64,000 nucleotides of DNA from Epiperipatus broadwayi (GCA_028023455.1 JAQFVV010006238.1:5836572-5900571), one strand, 5' to 3'; positions 1 through 10,975 are shown, counted from the first letter of the stretch. Numbers and translations: made by a program. The notes: generated from the letters alone by a model not told the origin.

Positions 1-633
1 CCGTTATTTTATCTATTTGCATTTAAAAATAAATTATTTATTTATATACAAATTTTAATCGATATTTGAGTTTTAAAGTACATAACGGTTTTATAATTTT
101 TTTTAAATTTTTTTATATAGTAATACTATTAATTTCTTTTTTATATTTTAAAATAAATTTCAAAATTTTATTGCTTTTTTTTTATATTAATATAAATTTT
201 TACAAAGGAAAGTTTTTTTATATTGTGCCCCCCCCCCCTTACATCATAAAAAGTATCACTTGGTGATATATATATATATTGCATCTCCATTTTCTTCATT
301 TATTGATGTTCTGAAAACAACCTTAAGCTCGCCAGAAAGCGGCAATGGACTCTACATCTTTCTTAAACATCGTATTGTGTTTGTGAAGATGATTATTATT
401 ATTAGTTGAAAAAAAAGAGAGTGGTTGAGGTGTCTGAAATTGTGAAAGAAATTGGGATAGAAAACTGATTTGATAATAATTAGTAAGAAATAAATGTATT
501 CTCTTTGGTAAATAATGGGTTTACAGGGACTTATAACTTATTTAGAATTATTGGCTTACGGCCTATGTAGAAACACTCCTGATTATCGAAGGTGAAGTCT
601 TTTTACATCATATCATTAAATGGACTGTCAAAT
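1..633. other. AT-rich intergenic DNA
   Basis: No gene or RNA is recognisable. The stretch holds an 11-base C homopolymer at 228-238 and a short TA run near 266-279. The short open frame at 66-266 is low-complexity Phe/Ile/Lys and looks like a base-composition artefact. Confidence 0.6.
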
Positions 634-755
634 GGAGAATGTTAGCCGAGAGATCAGCACAGCTGCCTTGCAAGCAAGCAATTGCTTGCAGTCAGCTGTT
701 GCTGGTTCGCTTCCCGGCCGATGCTATGACATATGAAAAAAAAAAGGAAAATGTT
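634..755 (+). mobile_element. tRNA-derived short SINE (copy 1, degraded)
   Basis: A tRNA-like body, from about 644 to 725, is followed by a short link (ATGACATATG) and an A-run at 736-745. It aligns with the cleaner copies at 37.7 and 58.3 kb: GATCAGCACAGCTGCCTTGCAA, split here only by substitutions, carries the D-arm side and an anticodon-loop-like CTTGCAA. The terminal GGTTCGCTTCCCGG is a B-box-like T-arm. Flanking GGAGAATGTT (634-643) and GGAAAATGTT (746-755) may be a 10-bp target-site duplication with one mismatch. If so, the 5' end is slightly truncated. It has an extra GCAAGCAATTGCTTGC palindrome in the variable region, not seen in the other copies. Confidence 0.7.
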
Positions 756-1269
756 TATTTTTAAAGAGAGGGGTTTGCTTTTTCGATTTTAAATAATTAC
801 ATAATATTAGTTTAATAGTACATATTTCCTGCTAGATATATGTGTGTTTAAATAGCCACAACCCCCCAACTAAATAAGCAGAAAAATATTTTTAAAAATA
901 GAATTCATGTATATCATTGGAAGAATTCAAAGACGTCAGATTTGTTCTTTAATTCTCATAGAATTTTTTGAAAAATCCAATAAATGAGCAAAAAATTTTA
1001 ATTAATTAATTTTACTTTATGCATTTTCTATTCTAGTTGTTATATATAAATAAAAATAAAGTTGTTGAAATGTAATGGTTACTATATTTTTATGCCATAT
1101 CTATAGAGTTAATTTTTAAGCCTGGGTTAGTAGTTGAGAAATTCGTACAACTGCATCTTGGTTAATTTAACTATCCATTCAGCTACTGTTTTGTAAATGA
1201 GTATATAAATATACATAATTAGAAGCTAAAATAAAACAGAACTAAAATAAAACTGTTGGACTAGAAGCT
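756..1269. other. AT-rich intergenic DNA
   Basis: I see no gene, RNA or clear repeat here. Confidence 0.55.
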
Positions 1270-1278
1270 ACTTGAGTT

Positions 1279-3331
1279 GGGCACTGGGTGCTATTAAACC
1301 CCCCTACTCCCACTATCATCAATATTGATGGTGAGTCCTTTGTTGGCCTTCCAATGATTAAGGAAATCCATAAATACTTTGAACAAAAATTTCATTGTCT
1401 CAGCCATGTTAATACTCTCATTGAAGACATTTTAATTTGTCAATATGATCATGGTATTACTGAAGATATGCTGAAAGCCAAAGTCCAAGCATTGCCAGAT
1501 AAAATACATCCCGGACTGCATTCTATACTGCACTTCCTGTTAGATCATCTAAGCCACTTCACAATTCCCATCCTATTTAGAATGACCAACCATTTGGCAC
1601 AGGAGAAAAAAACAACCCCCCACCTATATCCTATTGCTTTAGTCCTCTTTCTAAAGAAGCATGAAGATCCCCACACCCTCAAAAACATTCGGCCTATTTC
1701 TATGTCTTCGCTCATCATTAAAATCCTGGAATCTGTCATAAAAGATAAGATCCAGGATAAGATACTCCAAAATATATCTTCTTACCAATTTGTGAAGAAA
1801 CATTCTTGACCAATTTTAGCCATTGGTCAAGCTAAAATATTAATTGATTATGTTAGACAACAGAGAAAGCAGGCTGTCATAGCTATCCAGCTTGATTTCA
1901 ATGTAGCATTCGACTCTGTTAACATCAGTACTCTTCTAAACCTGCTGAAAGGCCGTCACATCCCAACCTCTATCATACAGATCGTAGATAACCTCATGTC
2001 TAACAGAGAAATTGCTGTCTCATTGAATGGCAAGCTCTCTTCATTTTCCAACCTAACACATCTATTCTGCAAGGCTCCCCCCTCAGTGAGTCTACATTGA
2101 TCCACTGTTGAAAGCCATCGAACAACAACTACCTGGTTTCTATGTACCAAGGCTTGCCAAATTGATAAAGCTCATGGCTTATATGGATTACGTAATCATC
2201 TTCCTCCCTTCAACAACCTATTTACCTCAGTTATACTCCTTATTGGATAAATACACAGCTGACTATGGTCTCACCATCAGCCCATTGAAATCAGCTATAT
2301 GAAAGGTATCCTCAGGTCAGAAAATTGTATCCAAATTTACAGTCAACCCTCAAAAGGTTTTGGACTTTGAGATATCCAAAACATACTTCCAAATGTCCAA
2401 AGATATTAAAAATCACATTCAGCACTCAATGGAAAGACTTACTAAACGTCTGTCTAAGGTCTACCTTTCCTTACATGGTAAGGTAATGCTTCTCAATATG
2501 AAGATCATGGCCAAGCACAACTATTACATGCCCATCATGAGGATCACTAAGACTTTTATCAATAGAATGAATTCTCTTGCATCCCGACTTTTCTGGGGAG
2601 GTAAAGTTGTTGCAATTAGCATTAACAGGATGCAACTTCACCGGAAGTATAATGGACTTTCTTATCATGCTATTCAAGCCATTCATATTCAAAAGATATT
2701 TAATTTTATCACCATGCTTATCAAATCATTTGGATATGAGCAAGTCATTTTGCCAGTTATCCCGACAGATAGACCCCCTCCTAGAGTCAAGAATTTCCTT
2801 GATGCCACAATTGATTTGATCAAAAACTACATGGTAATTACGAATGATACATTTGATAACAGGATTAATATTTGGCAAGCACATAGTCTCATTCACCCTG
2901 TCGCAATTCCCATAACACATCTACTTGCCCTGACCAATAATAAGATCATCTCTCTCTTCAGGTGCTGGGTTATGGAACCAAAATTCTTTGATTTTATTAT
3001 TAAGATAAATTTAAATGCCATTAGCACTAATTGGTTTCTCTTCCATAGGTGAGGCATCAACAAAATTGACCCAATCTGCCCCCTCTGCCAGACTTATGAT
3101 GAAACATTTGACCAACTGATTTACTCATGCCATGGACCCTGGAGGTCTAGAAAAATTATTGCTGATAACCTTAAAGTGAATTTTTACCTTGTTACCTCTC
3201 TTAAGAACAGTATTAAGACAAGATCCATCCCTATTATTAGGCTGTCATTATTTATCAACTACGCATTCTGGTCTATTTGTTGTAAAATGGTTTTCAATCC
3301 AGTACAACACATGAGAGAAAATTCTTTCTGA
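1279..3331 (+). pseudogene. LINE ORF2 reverse transcriptase pseudogene (L1/Tx1-like)
   Basis: Non-LTR reverse transcriptase, which copies element RNA at a nicked target. Readable motifs in order: linker WALG (about 1279, then a frameshift), HPGLHS (about 1510), RPISMSSLIIKILES (about 1690), a stop at 1807, DFNVAFDSVN carrying the first catalytic Asp (about 1891-1920), QGSPLS in another frame (2072-2089), then AYMDY at 2176-2190. The usual motif is YxDD, so the last catalytic Asp is Tyr. The thumb region contains LFWGGK and a GGLGL-like segment, typical of the L1/Tx1 group. The C-terminal zinc motif (3076-3135) has CPLC and a final C, but the expected His is Gln. Several stops and frameshifts make it dead. 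The apparent start at 1288 is GTG inside the linker and is not a true start. Confidence 0.85.
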
Positions 3332-3420
3332 ATAAACTTATAAAATTTAAAAACCATGACATGCTCCTAGCTCCAAAAGTATTATTCAAGAAAACATGGA
3401 CTCTGATTGCATTGTAAGGA

Positions 3421-3560
3421 TGATTTCTGGTAAAACACTTTGTTTCTTCTGTCTAAGATATTGCTGAAAGTGGTTTTGTTAATAATCAGATGATTTCTGG
3501 TAAAACACTTTGTTTCTTCTGTCTAAGATATTGCTGAAAGTGGTTTTGTTAATAATCAGA
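3421..3560 (+). repeat. 70-bp exact tandem duplication
   Basis: Two identical 70-bp units, 3421-3490 and 3491-3560, begin TGATTTCTGGTAAAACAC and end AATAATCAGA. They lie in the 3' UTR of the LINE ending at 3932. The lack of divergence suggests a recent local event. Confidence 0.95.
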
Positions 3561-3932
3561 GGTTCAGATCCTTATTTTATCAAAATGGATAATATTTAAC
3601 TGAATACATCAGATTTAGCATAAATACCTAAGCTTTCATAGTTGTAGTGATTTTTCCAATGGTGATCTGACCAAACTCTAGATTGACTGACTCTTGGTAG
3701 TGTGAGGCAATTTGTCTAGGTGAGTTGGTGAGCTTAATAGGTCTACTTGTGTGTTAACAGTAGACCAGGTATTCGGGTGCCCAGAATAATACTATCATAT
3801 TTATTTATAATCATGTAATTCATCTTTATGTTTGTAATTCTAGCTTTCCTTTTAATTTACCATGTATACATAATTGTCACTGTAAACATTGTACTTGTTT
3901 AATAAATATTTTGAAAAAATATATATATATTT

Positions 3933-4710
3933 TTCATCAACTACCAGATAACTAGTTTGATGATTAATGACTTTTTCCCTCATTTTTCTTCCAGGAAATA
4001 AATCAAAACCACTTGTATGACCAGCAGTGGGTGGTTCAAAAGTCTATTTTCTTTAGTATATCATCTTTTTCAAATAAGTAAGTAGAAAATTGTTATATAC
4101 ATCCTCATAAAAGCATTCACTCATAATATTATCAATTCTATATATATATTGTGCCAATGCCAAATTGGCACATGTATATAAAATAATTTTGTCTAAAAAA
4201 ATTATTAAAATCTTTCGTAAAAGAGTGTGAAATAAAAGTTATAAAAAATCGGAAGTTTCTTTAAATGTAAATGCAGTTTGTTTTCGTGAAAATAAGATTT
4301 AAAAATCAGAGAGTTCTTAAAATTAAAACTTACAATTAAAGAGGAGAGAGGGGGGTTTTGTTTAGAAAAGATAAAACTAAGAGTTTCATAAAAAGTTAAA
4401 ATTATTAAAATATAAAAAAAAGAAAAATCTCTTTTCATTCCAGTTTATTATATAGATTATATTAGTGCGTGCGAATGTAAACAAAAGTATGCATGTAAGA
4501 ATAATATAAAAAAAAAATGAATAAAGAAATGAAATGTATTTTAAAGGAAACACAGTGGTGGACTGCTAATTAAACATATGAAAACAACACATTTTAAAAA
4601 TAGCTACTACTAATCAAATATTCAATCGGAAAACACGTTGTCATATAATTAATCTAAAGGAATTTCGACAACACGTATTGCCGGAGGATATTAAAACAAA
4701 AACACGTCGC
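3933..4710. other. AT-rich intergenic DNA
   Basis: No gene seen. The open frame at 4205-4438 (minus) is A/T-driven low complexity. Confidence 0.5.
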
Positions 4711-4713
4711 AGG

Positions 4714-4752
4714 TATAAATAGATTTTTTTTTGTTTTATCAGACAGTCAGTT
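4714..4752 (+). promoter_or_regulatory. possible pol II core promoter (TATA plus initiator)
   Basis: TATAAATAG at 4714-4722 is followed 25-35 bases later by TCAGAC (4739) and TCAGTT (4747), which fit the initiator consensus TCA-K-T-Y in spacing. Downstream sequence to about 5036 is less AT-rich than its surroundings and ends at CTAG|GTATCT, which could be a 5' splice site. I find no open frame downstream, so it may be a promoter of a decayed element (for example a solo LTR) or chance. Confidence 0.3.
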
Positions 4753-5449
4753 GGAGTTTGAAATTCAGTCTAGTTTTACTGTGTCAGTTTACAGAAATGC
4801 AGTGCTGAAAAGCTTTTGGAAATATACGCTTGTGCTCCAGCCTTTTTAGTCCAATAAGATCATCAAAACCTGCCTGAGAAATAATGTCTGAATAACAACA
4901 CAGAAACCCTCCGTCCAAACGTGCAAGAAGAAACCAACGGATTACCATAAATTCTCTTCCATAAACAAAATCTAACCGGTTAGATACAATCCATCAGAAG
5001 CAGCAGAAGTAGCCACCGACAAGGAAAAAAATCCTAGGTATCTGTTTTATTATTATTTACAAGTAGTAGTCACCACTGTAATCCGTAAATATTGAAGATT
5101 AACATTATATGAACTCTATCATACATAAAAGGAACTATTGATGTGTGTGCGTGAGTCTCAAATGTCATTAATGCTTTATTATTATTTTTTTTGCGAATGA
5201 GAGTTAATTAAATGTCTAAGATTATGTTGCCTTGTTCATGAAATATCCTATCATATGTTAATTTAAAAAAATGTGCGTGCGCGAAATTTGGATTTATAAA
5301 ATGTTTAGAATGCGTTTATGTTGGTTAGTAAATTATATTTAAACTTAATTGATGTTGATTGAAATAAATTATCTTTAAAATTAAACTTGATCTGTCGGTC
5401 AATTCTTTTTAGCAATCTCTTATAAACGATAAATATCATTGATTAAAAT
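4753..5449. other. transcribed-leader-like segment then AT-rich DNA
   Basis: Bases 4753-5036 have more balanced composition and no ORF. From 5037 the sequence returns to AT-rich DNA. No recognisable product. Confidence 0.3.
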
Positions 5450-5775
5450 CAGACTGGGCTGGTTAAGGGAATTGTTTCGAGCGCTGGATTATGAGCCTAC
5501 TACCCGAATATGTTAGTCTTCAGACTAGCTGGCGCCCCGGGGTTTACCCCGAAACAAATAAAGTATTTGGATGGTAGGGGTTTGAATCTAGCAACCGAGA
5601 TGGGCCATTGTTGATAGTTAAAGCTATTAATAAGATCTCCCATTTTGCTCGAACGTGCCGGTTCGTTCACCTAACCTTTATAATATTATAAATGTATTGT
5701 GAAGGAGTTTGAAACCGGCCAAAACTTATATATACGTATAAGTAGGTGGTTTCAGCGGTTCGACCCGGTACAATA
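5450..5775 (+). other. GC-richer island with pol III-box and PBS-like motifs
   Basis: This is a local compositional outlier. It contains GGCTGGTTAAGGG (A-box-like) near 5456, TGGCGCC at 5530, which looks like a retrotransposon primer-binding site, GGGGTTTGAATCT (B-box-like) near 5577, and GCGGTTCGACCC near 5756. I cannot fold it into one tRNA. It could be a decayed tRNA-derived SINE, or the LTR/primer-binding-site junction of an LTR element whose promoter is at 4714. Neither is proven, and no gag or pol frame follows. Confidence 0.3.
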
Positions 5776-5841
5776 TATATATATATAATGATAATAGAAA
5801 GTGTAAGTAGTTCCAAATGATGATGTAATTCACCAAAAAGG

Positions 5842-6037
5842 TACTTGTGTACTCTTCTTGCTATGAAGAAAAGATTGGAGGCCTTTTCACATTGGTATCA
5901 ATACACTGGTAACTTTGTAAAGTTATTATTTTGCCAACCATTTACAAAGTTATCAAGCATTACAAAGTTACCAATGCATTGATATGAATGTGAAAAGCCC
6001 TCCTATTTTTTCTTTATTGCCTGAATAGTCCACAAGA
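5842..6037. repeat. foldback inverted repeat (~90-bp arms)
   Basis: The left arm (5842-5927) and right arm (about 5950-6037) are imperfect reverse complements. Paired landmarks are CTTTTCACATTGGTATCAAT against ATTGATATGAATGTGAAAAG, and GGTAACTTTGTAAAG against TTACAAAGTTACC. A related half-copy is at 8655-8720 (GAAAGCCTCCTATCTTTTCT ... GTACACAAGTACC). No hammerhead core is visible. Confidence 0.75.
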
Positions 6038-6195
6038 TCTATATTTTTTAAAAACGAAAAAATATATATGAAATCTACATGTACACAGACAATGCTTTGA
6101 ACTTAATACAATCAATTTCAAAAAATGTTAGAAAGTTCTTAAAAACACGTACCAAAATATTACATACACACAGATGATACTTACCAATATAATAC

Positions 6196-6198
<3 letters not shown>

Positions 6199-6241
<43 letters not shown>
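6199..6241. repeat. (AT)n microsatellite
   Basis: Uninterrupted AT dinucleotides lie just left of the Tigger-like element. Confidence 0.95.
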
Positions 6242-6244
<3 letters not shown>

Positions 6245-6420
6245 GGAAAATAAAATTTATATGAAATATACATCATGTACACCTGGGTCTTTTTTTGTGT
6301 GGATTTTTTTAATGCGATTTTGAAGTTATGCGATTCATGTTTCTTCTTAATATATTTTTATGCAGTTTTCTTTTATGTGATAAAGAAGTTCATATTTCAC
6401 TTAAAATAAGGATTTCCCCA

Positions 6421-6660
6421 TTTTATATACACACATTAAATTTTACATACATTAAATACCTGTTGGAAAAAGGTTTGGCAATAAATTTAGATACCTTAGA
6501 AGATTTAGAAAAAGATAATGAAACAGAAGTGGAACCTGTTTGTTTCACAGCAAAAATGATTCAAGAAAGTCTTCAACTTTCTAATCAATTGGAAAATCAT
6601 TTTTTGTTAATGACATGAATTATGAATGAGCTCTTAAATTCAATGAGAGCTAAATAGTTC
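6421..6660 (+). pseudogene. possible pogo/Tigger transposase C-terminal remnant
   Basis: The frame through 6618 reads an acidic segment, LEDLEKDNETEVEPV, then a helical stretch (FTAKMIQESLQLSNQLENH). In the next frame it continues as NYExALKFNES. CENP-B/Tigger-type transposases end with an acidic stretch and a motif of the type ER-S-L-K-F, so this is probably the tail of such a transposase. The DDE catalytic core is absent. The upstream part of the open frame (6328-6420) is subterminal repeat, not coding. Confidence 0.4.
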
Positions 6661-6713
6661 TATGTCTATGTTATGTATGTGTATGTTTATATTTTCTTTT
6701 ATACACATATATA

Positions 6714-6912
6714 CATTGAGAAACTTTTAGACAAAAAAAAGTTACAAATAAAAATATTTAAAAACTTTTAATTTCTACTTAAAAAAATTTTTTTCTTTAA
6801 AAGTTTTTAAATATTTTTACAAGTAAAAATATTTAAGAACTTTTCATTTGAATCTTTAAAAGTTTTAAATATTTTTACCTGTAACTTTTTTCTGTCTAAA
6901 AGTTTGTCAATG
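6714..6912. repeat. inverted repeat inside Tigger-like copy 1
   Basis: Outer arms ACTTTTAGACAAAAAA and TTTTTTCTGTCTAAAAGT pair. Inside them AAAATATTTAAAAACTTTTA pairs with its complement, giving a nested palindrome. It is absent from the second Tigger-like copy. Confidence 0.75.
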
Positions 6913-7689
6913 TAAAAATATGTATTAAAAAAATGTAACCATTAGACATTATTAACACACTCATGGAAGCAGGATAGTTGCACTCGTGGAAGTGGATTCT
7001 CTAACAGCTAGACATAGCAGTCTGAATATAGCAAGCTTCATAAACACTTAGTAAAATCATCATTTCAAAGTTTAATTACCGATTACATTGTTGACAAAAA
7101 ATCATTAACACAGCATGAGACTGAAGTTGGCACTAATTGTATTTTCTCTTGTGACAAATCTGATTTATTACCAGTTCACAAATGAACCTGCATATTGTCA
7201 AATAGTAATAATGATTAAAATATGTGTGAAAAAATGTAAAATAAATTATATTGTTTTGAATAAAATTAAATAGTTGATAAAAAAAAGTTTGTCTTGTATC
7301 AATTTTTTAATGAAATTTTTAATTAGTCATATTTTATTTCCATATTTTTTTTATGCGAATTTTAAAGTAATTTTACCTTCTTGCTTTGGTTTTATGCAAC
7401 TTTTGAAAATTATGGAACCTAGCCCACATTTTTCAAGGTAAGCTAAGTCTATTTTTGGGCGATTTTTTTAATGCAGGTTTTCTGTGGAACCTATCTATCA
7501 CATAAAAAGAGACCCAGGTGTACTTCTTTGAAATATACACATACACAGATGATGATGCTTTGACACTTAATTCAATAAATTTAAAAAAAATGTGTAGAAA
7601 TAGTTTTTAAAAACCAAACATTACATAAACACAGATGGTACTTTCCAGCTCATAATAGAACATCTTGTGTAGTTGAAATAATCAGCAAT

Positions 7690-8400
7690 TTTGAATTGTC
7701 TTCTTGCAGAAACAAGATGGAGATTTTTTAAATTGGAAATTCACTCCCCCCCAACTCTATGTCCAAAATGCTTGCAGAGCATGTGATTGTGCAGTATATG
7801 GTGTAAATGGAATTTTGCCACACAATGTAAGTTTTCAAATCAACAAATAGTAATGTTTTTTTTCTTAATTAAAGGGAAAGAACAATAACAACAGTAACAC
7901 ACACACAAAAAAGTAAACAAAAGTAAGAACCAAGTTAACGTAGTAATTCAATAAGCAAATCAAGAAAAAGTAAGTGTAAATTGCAGCACTTTGATGAGAT
8001 ATTTTTAGACTGGAGGAAAAAATGATCAAGATGTAATATTTGCAGTGATATCAAATTAAAAAAACATCAACACTGCGATGTATCTTGAAAAACGTGTTGA
8101 TTGTTGTTCTTTTGCCTTATTTATTTATATTTGTTAGTTGCAAAAACATTATCTTTTTTTTAAATTACCCTGCTTGGATGGCTATTATTTTACCTTATTT
8201 CTAGTTGTATTTCTATTTGAAAATTGACAACAAGCTTTTTTTTTCACAGAGGAAAAATCAACAATGCTGAATTTTTTCTCAACAGTGGATGTTTAGCAGC
8301 TTATGCAGAGAGACTGGCACTTATAATTTGGTGGATCCACAAACTGGAATTCATACTTACAAAAGAACTAACTTGAAATTAAAGATGAGAAATTAACCAA
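7690..8400 (+). pseudogene. Merlin (ISXO2-like) transposase fragment
   Basis: Two islands match the better-preserved transposase at 29.4-30.2 kb. At 7740-7830 the reading PTLCPKCLQSM then WCKW fits an N-terminal zinc ribbon. At 8285-8385, QWMFSSLCRE then NLVDPQTGIHTYKRTNL corresponds to the QWVFG and N-F-V-x-x-E-T-G-x-H-T segments near the end of the DDE domain. The first catalytic Asp and most of the core are missing between them. Merlin transposases cut and paste DNA; this copy is non-functional. Confidence 0.55.
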
Positions 8401-9017
8401 AAATTCACACTAAAAGACCCACAATTAAGTAACAACCACTAATTTCAAATTTCAACAACAAATTTTTTAATGAGACAAAAAAAAACATTTTTATACACCC
8501 ATAGAATTCAATATGATACACAACCAAAATCTCCAAAAGGCAGCAATAAAATAGCTTTTGTTTGGGATATGTTGCACAACATGTTTAAAAAAATATTTTT
8601 CGATAAGAAATAATACTCAAATCACAAAGTTTATTTGACCCTTCACAAGATTATTACTTTATTGGGTATGTGAGAAAGCCTCCTATCTTTTCTTCATTAC
8701 ATGAATAGTACACAAGTACCACCAAAAATTCCAGATATAAATTGTTAATAAGCAACTAATGGCCACTCTTCTAAAAAAAACTATTGCTAAAAATCTACAG
8801 GGAAGAGCATCTATACTAAAAAATACAGAATTCTAAAAAAAGTATTAATAATTATTTATTTAACAATAAACTTGCTCGGGATGCAATTAAATATATGTTT
8901 AAAAAAAGTTACATTTTATAAAATAGTTACAGACTTATTCAATGTTGGAAAAATAGAATTTGAGTTTTTTCTCAGAGATAAATGTTACTTCAATATTTTG
9001 GAAACACTTTTATACCA

Positions 9018-9020
<3 letters not shown>
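8401..9020. other. AT-rich DNA with a foldback half-copy
   Basis: No gene. Bases 8655-8720 resemble one arm of the foldback repeat at 5842-6037. Confidence 0.5.

Positions 9021-9068
<48 letters not shown>
9021..9068. repeat. (AT)n microsatellite
   Basis: Uninterrupted AT dinucleotides. The open frame 8872-9120 runs through it and is not a credible gene. Confidence 0.95.
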
Positions 9069-9070
<2 letters not shown>

Positions 9071-9235
9071 ACATACATATATATCTGAATTCGAACCCGT
9101 TTGTTACAATATATATATGATTTCAGAATTATGTGGGTAACATAAAACAATTTAAGCAGAAACAAGGCATTTGTCATAAAAGAACTATTAATAATTACTT
9201 ATTTAACCATAAATTTGCTCTGGACAATTAATAAA

Positions 9236-9806
9236 AGAGTAGTTTTAAATCAAATAAGTATTCTATCCCATGAGCAGGTCCAGACAGCTGTCACATCACC
9301 AATTCATCTATCTCTCCACTTGATGCTTTTCATTACCTAGCTCTTTAATTCCATATAACTCTTTCCAATTTTTACATCACTCAGCAATGTCAATCTTTTC
9401 TGTCCTTTCTTCTTGTTTTTAATTATCACTCCAAAACATCTTTCATTAAACTATATTTTCGTTTTAATATATGTCCAACTCAATTTCTCTTTCTATCTCT
9501 AATTTCTTCAATTAATCTTATTATTCCGTTGACTCTTTTCAAAACTTTTTTATTTGTAAGTTTATTTATTCAACTCATAGGCTTCCAGTATGTTTTTAAT
9601 TTTAATACTCAATGACCATATTTCATAAGATAACAATAATACACCCTGCACATAGCATTTAATTAATCTTTTCCTTAATTCTCTTTTCAAAGGTCTCCAA
9701 AATATTTTATTTCTCTTAGTAAATGCCTTTTTGGCCAAGCTATTCTTTTTTTGATTTCATCTTCACTTCTTCCATCCTCAATCAACCAATTATCTAAATA
9801 ACTTTA
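9236..9806 (-). pseudogene. RTE-like LINE, C-terminal RT remnant
   Basis: On the minus strand the translation, with several stops and shifts, reads YLDNWLIEDGRSEDEIKKRI (9800-9740), AKKAFTKRNK, KRELRKRLIKCYVQGVLLLSYE, IWSLSIK, then VGHILKRKYSLMKDV. This is the order typical of the C-terminal part of animal RTE-type reverse transcriptases: Y-L-G-S-x-I-x-x-D-G, A-K-x-A-F, R-L-x-K-C-Y-V-x-x-V-L-L-Y-G-x-E-x-W, W-I-G-H-x-L-R. No catalytic YADD region remains, so it is a 5'-truncated dead copy. Not the same family as the L1/Tx1-like LINEs here. Confidence 0.75.
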
Positions 9807-10267
9807 GGGAAAAAGAATGACAGAATTTAGACAGTATCAAAGATGTAGGGTGTAGAATCCCCTAGTGACACTGTATAAATATAATAAAACTACCAGTCAC
9901 TTATCGATACAATCAGCCAGTGCAATTATAAATAAATTGTTTGCAGTTGTGCAAGATTGTTGTATCAAATGTACACAGTTATTATATATATATATATACA
10001 TACATATATAGAACATCTACATAAAGCAAACTTTAGATTTGTTTTACAAGTCACACTGCTGAAATAATTTAATGTTAAGTCATATTGATTTTTCTGTTTC
10101 TATACTTGAATTTCAGTTAGTGATATGAAACCAGCTCTATTATATATATATATATATATAAAGTCATATATCACATAACTTATATAACTAAAGAGCATGC
10201 TTATAGTTCTAAACAAGCTATTTTTTATGACAAGAGAAGATGTTCAAATCATCTTTATCTAGAATTG

Positions 10268-10322
10268 TCCTCATTCCCATGCCAGTTTCGAGCTATGGAT
10301 TTCTTCAGTGAAGAGCTAGAAC
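10268..10322 (-). ncRNA. hammerhead ribozyme motif, family B, left arm
   Basis: Reading the minus strand, the core box CUGAAGA (complement of 10302-10308) is intact and GAAA follows the stem II region (CAUAGCUC). Relative to the right arm, stem II is damaged (AAUC for AAGC) and the cleavage triplet GUC has become GGC. Probably inactive. Its lesions differ from those of the right arm, so the ancestor can be inferred from comparing the two. Confidence 0.6.
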
Positions 10323-10827
10323 ACCAGATTCAAAAAACCAAATTTCTCTAATATTTAACTCTTAATAAGAAATTGTCAGACATCTACATGTCTTTAAATT
10401 CAACTCTCCAACTGAAAAAATCCCATGGGCCTGAACTTAATTCAGATACACCATATAGTAATAGGCTTAGAAATTTAATTTATCCAAAGCCCCCAAAAAC
10501 AAAATAATAAAATCAAGTCATATATCACATTAATTATATAACTTGCATTTACAAATATGTAAAATAAATAGTGTTCTATATGACTTAATATAGCATGATA
10601 TATGACTTGATTTTATTACTATTATTATTTTGCTGTTGGGTCCTTTGGCTAAATCAAATTGCTATGCCTATTAATATATGGTATATCTGAATTAAGTTCA
10701 GGAACATGATTTTTTTAGTTGGAGAGCTGAATTTAAAGACATGTAGATGTCTAAAAATTTCAGATCTTATTAAGTGTTAAATATTAGATAAAATACTTAG
10801 CTTGAATTGGTTTTTTGACTCTGGTGT

Positions 10828-10880
10828 CCTAGTTCCTCACTGAAAAAAGCCATAGCTTGAAACCAGTCTGGGGATTGGGA
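10828..10880 (+). ncRNA. hammerhead ribozyme motif, family B, right arm
   Basis: Order of parts: stem I strand CCTAGT-TCCTCA (828-839 of the 10.8-kb block), core box CTGAAAA (10840-10846), stem II AAGC/GCTT around loop CATA (10847-10858), GAAA (10859-10862), stem III of two pairs (A-U, C-G) with 2-nt loop, cleavage triplet GUC (10866-10868), then stem I partner TGGGGA (10869-10874) and TTGGG. Stem I gives six pairs plus about five more after a bulge. The second core G of CUGANGA is A here, which should impair cleavage. Predicted cleavage is after 10868. Confidence 0.7.
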
Positions 10881-10975
10881 CAATCCTAGATAAAGATGAT
10901 TTGAATGCCTGCTTTTGTAGCATTTATTTAAAAAAATCTTGTTTAGAGCTATTAGCACACTCTTTATTATATATA

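Larger units (their letters stand above)
1270..3932 (+). mobile_element. 5'-truncated L1/Tx1-like LINE (LINE-1 of this window)
   Basis: This non-LTR retrotransposon carries a decayed ORF2 and a 3' UTR. Its 3' end reads AATAAATATTTTGAAAAAAT followed by an AT run (3919-3930). The related LINE at 43-53 kb ends the same way: AATAAA, a short T-run, TGAAA, then a microsatellite. The left end falls within the linker upstream of the reverse transcriptase, where W-A-L-G-x-x-K-P is shared with the other LINE, so the endonuclease is missing. A 70-bp exact tandem duplication lies in the 3' UTR. Confidence 0.85.
6280..7520 (+). mobile_element. Tigger/pogo-like DNA transposon, copy 1
   Basis: Terminal inverted repeats CACCTGGGTCT (6280-6290) and AGACCCAGGTG (7510-7520) are flanked by TA on both sides (6278-6279 and 7521-7522), the target duplication expected for the Tc1/mariner-pogo group. 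Subterminal sequence (ATGCGATTTTGAAG..., and AATGCAGGTTTTCTGTGGAACC with ATCACATAAAA on the right) resembles the layout of Tigger termini. A second copy is at 27034-28463. The interior holds a decayed transposase C-terminus and a secondary palindrome. Confidence 0.75.
10184..10975. mobile_element. family B hammerhead foldback element
   Basis: Head-to-head element. The left arm (about 10184-10530) is the reverse complement of the right arm (about 10593-10975), with a loop of about 60 bases. Paired landmarks are ACTAAAGAGCATGCT against AGCACACTCTTTA at the outer ends, GACATCTACATGTCTTTAAA against its complement, and AAAATCAAGTCATATATC against GATATATGACTTGATTTTAT near the loop. Each arm holds a hammerhead motif. 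A direct repeat of GTCATATATCACAT...ATATAACTT occurs at 10162 and 10516, suggesting units in both head-to-tail and head-to-head order. A single-arm relative is at 57.0-57.3 kb. No protein is encoded. Confidence 0.75.

Noticed and set aside
4714-5040. First exon of a host gene with a splice donor at about 5036
   Set aside because: There is no open frame before the putative donor and no downstream exon can be recognised; kept only as a possible promoter.
5842-6037. Another hammerhead foldback
   Set aside because: The palindrome is clear, but neither strand has a CUGANGA box followed by GAAA at proper spacing.
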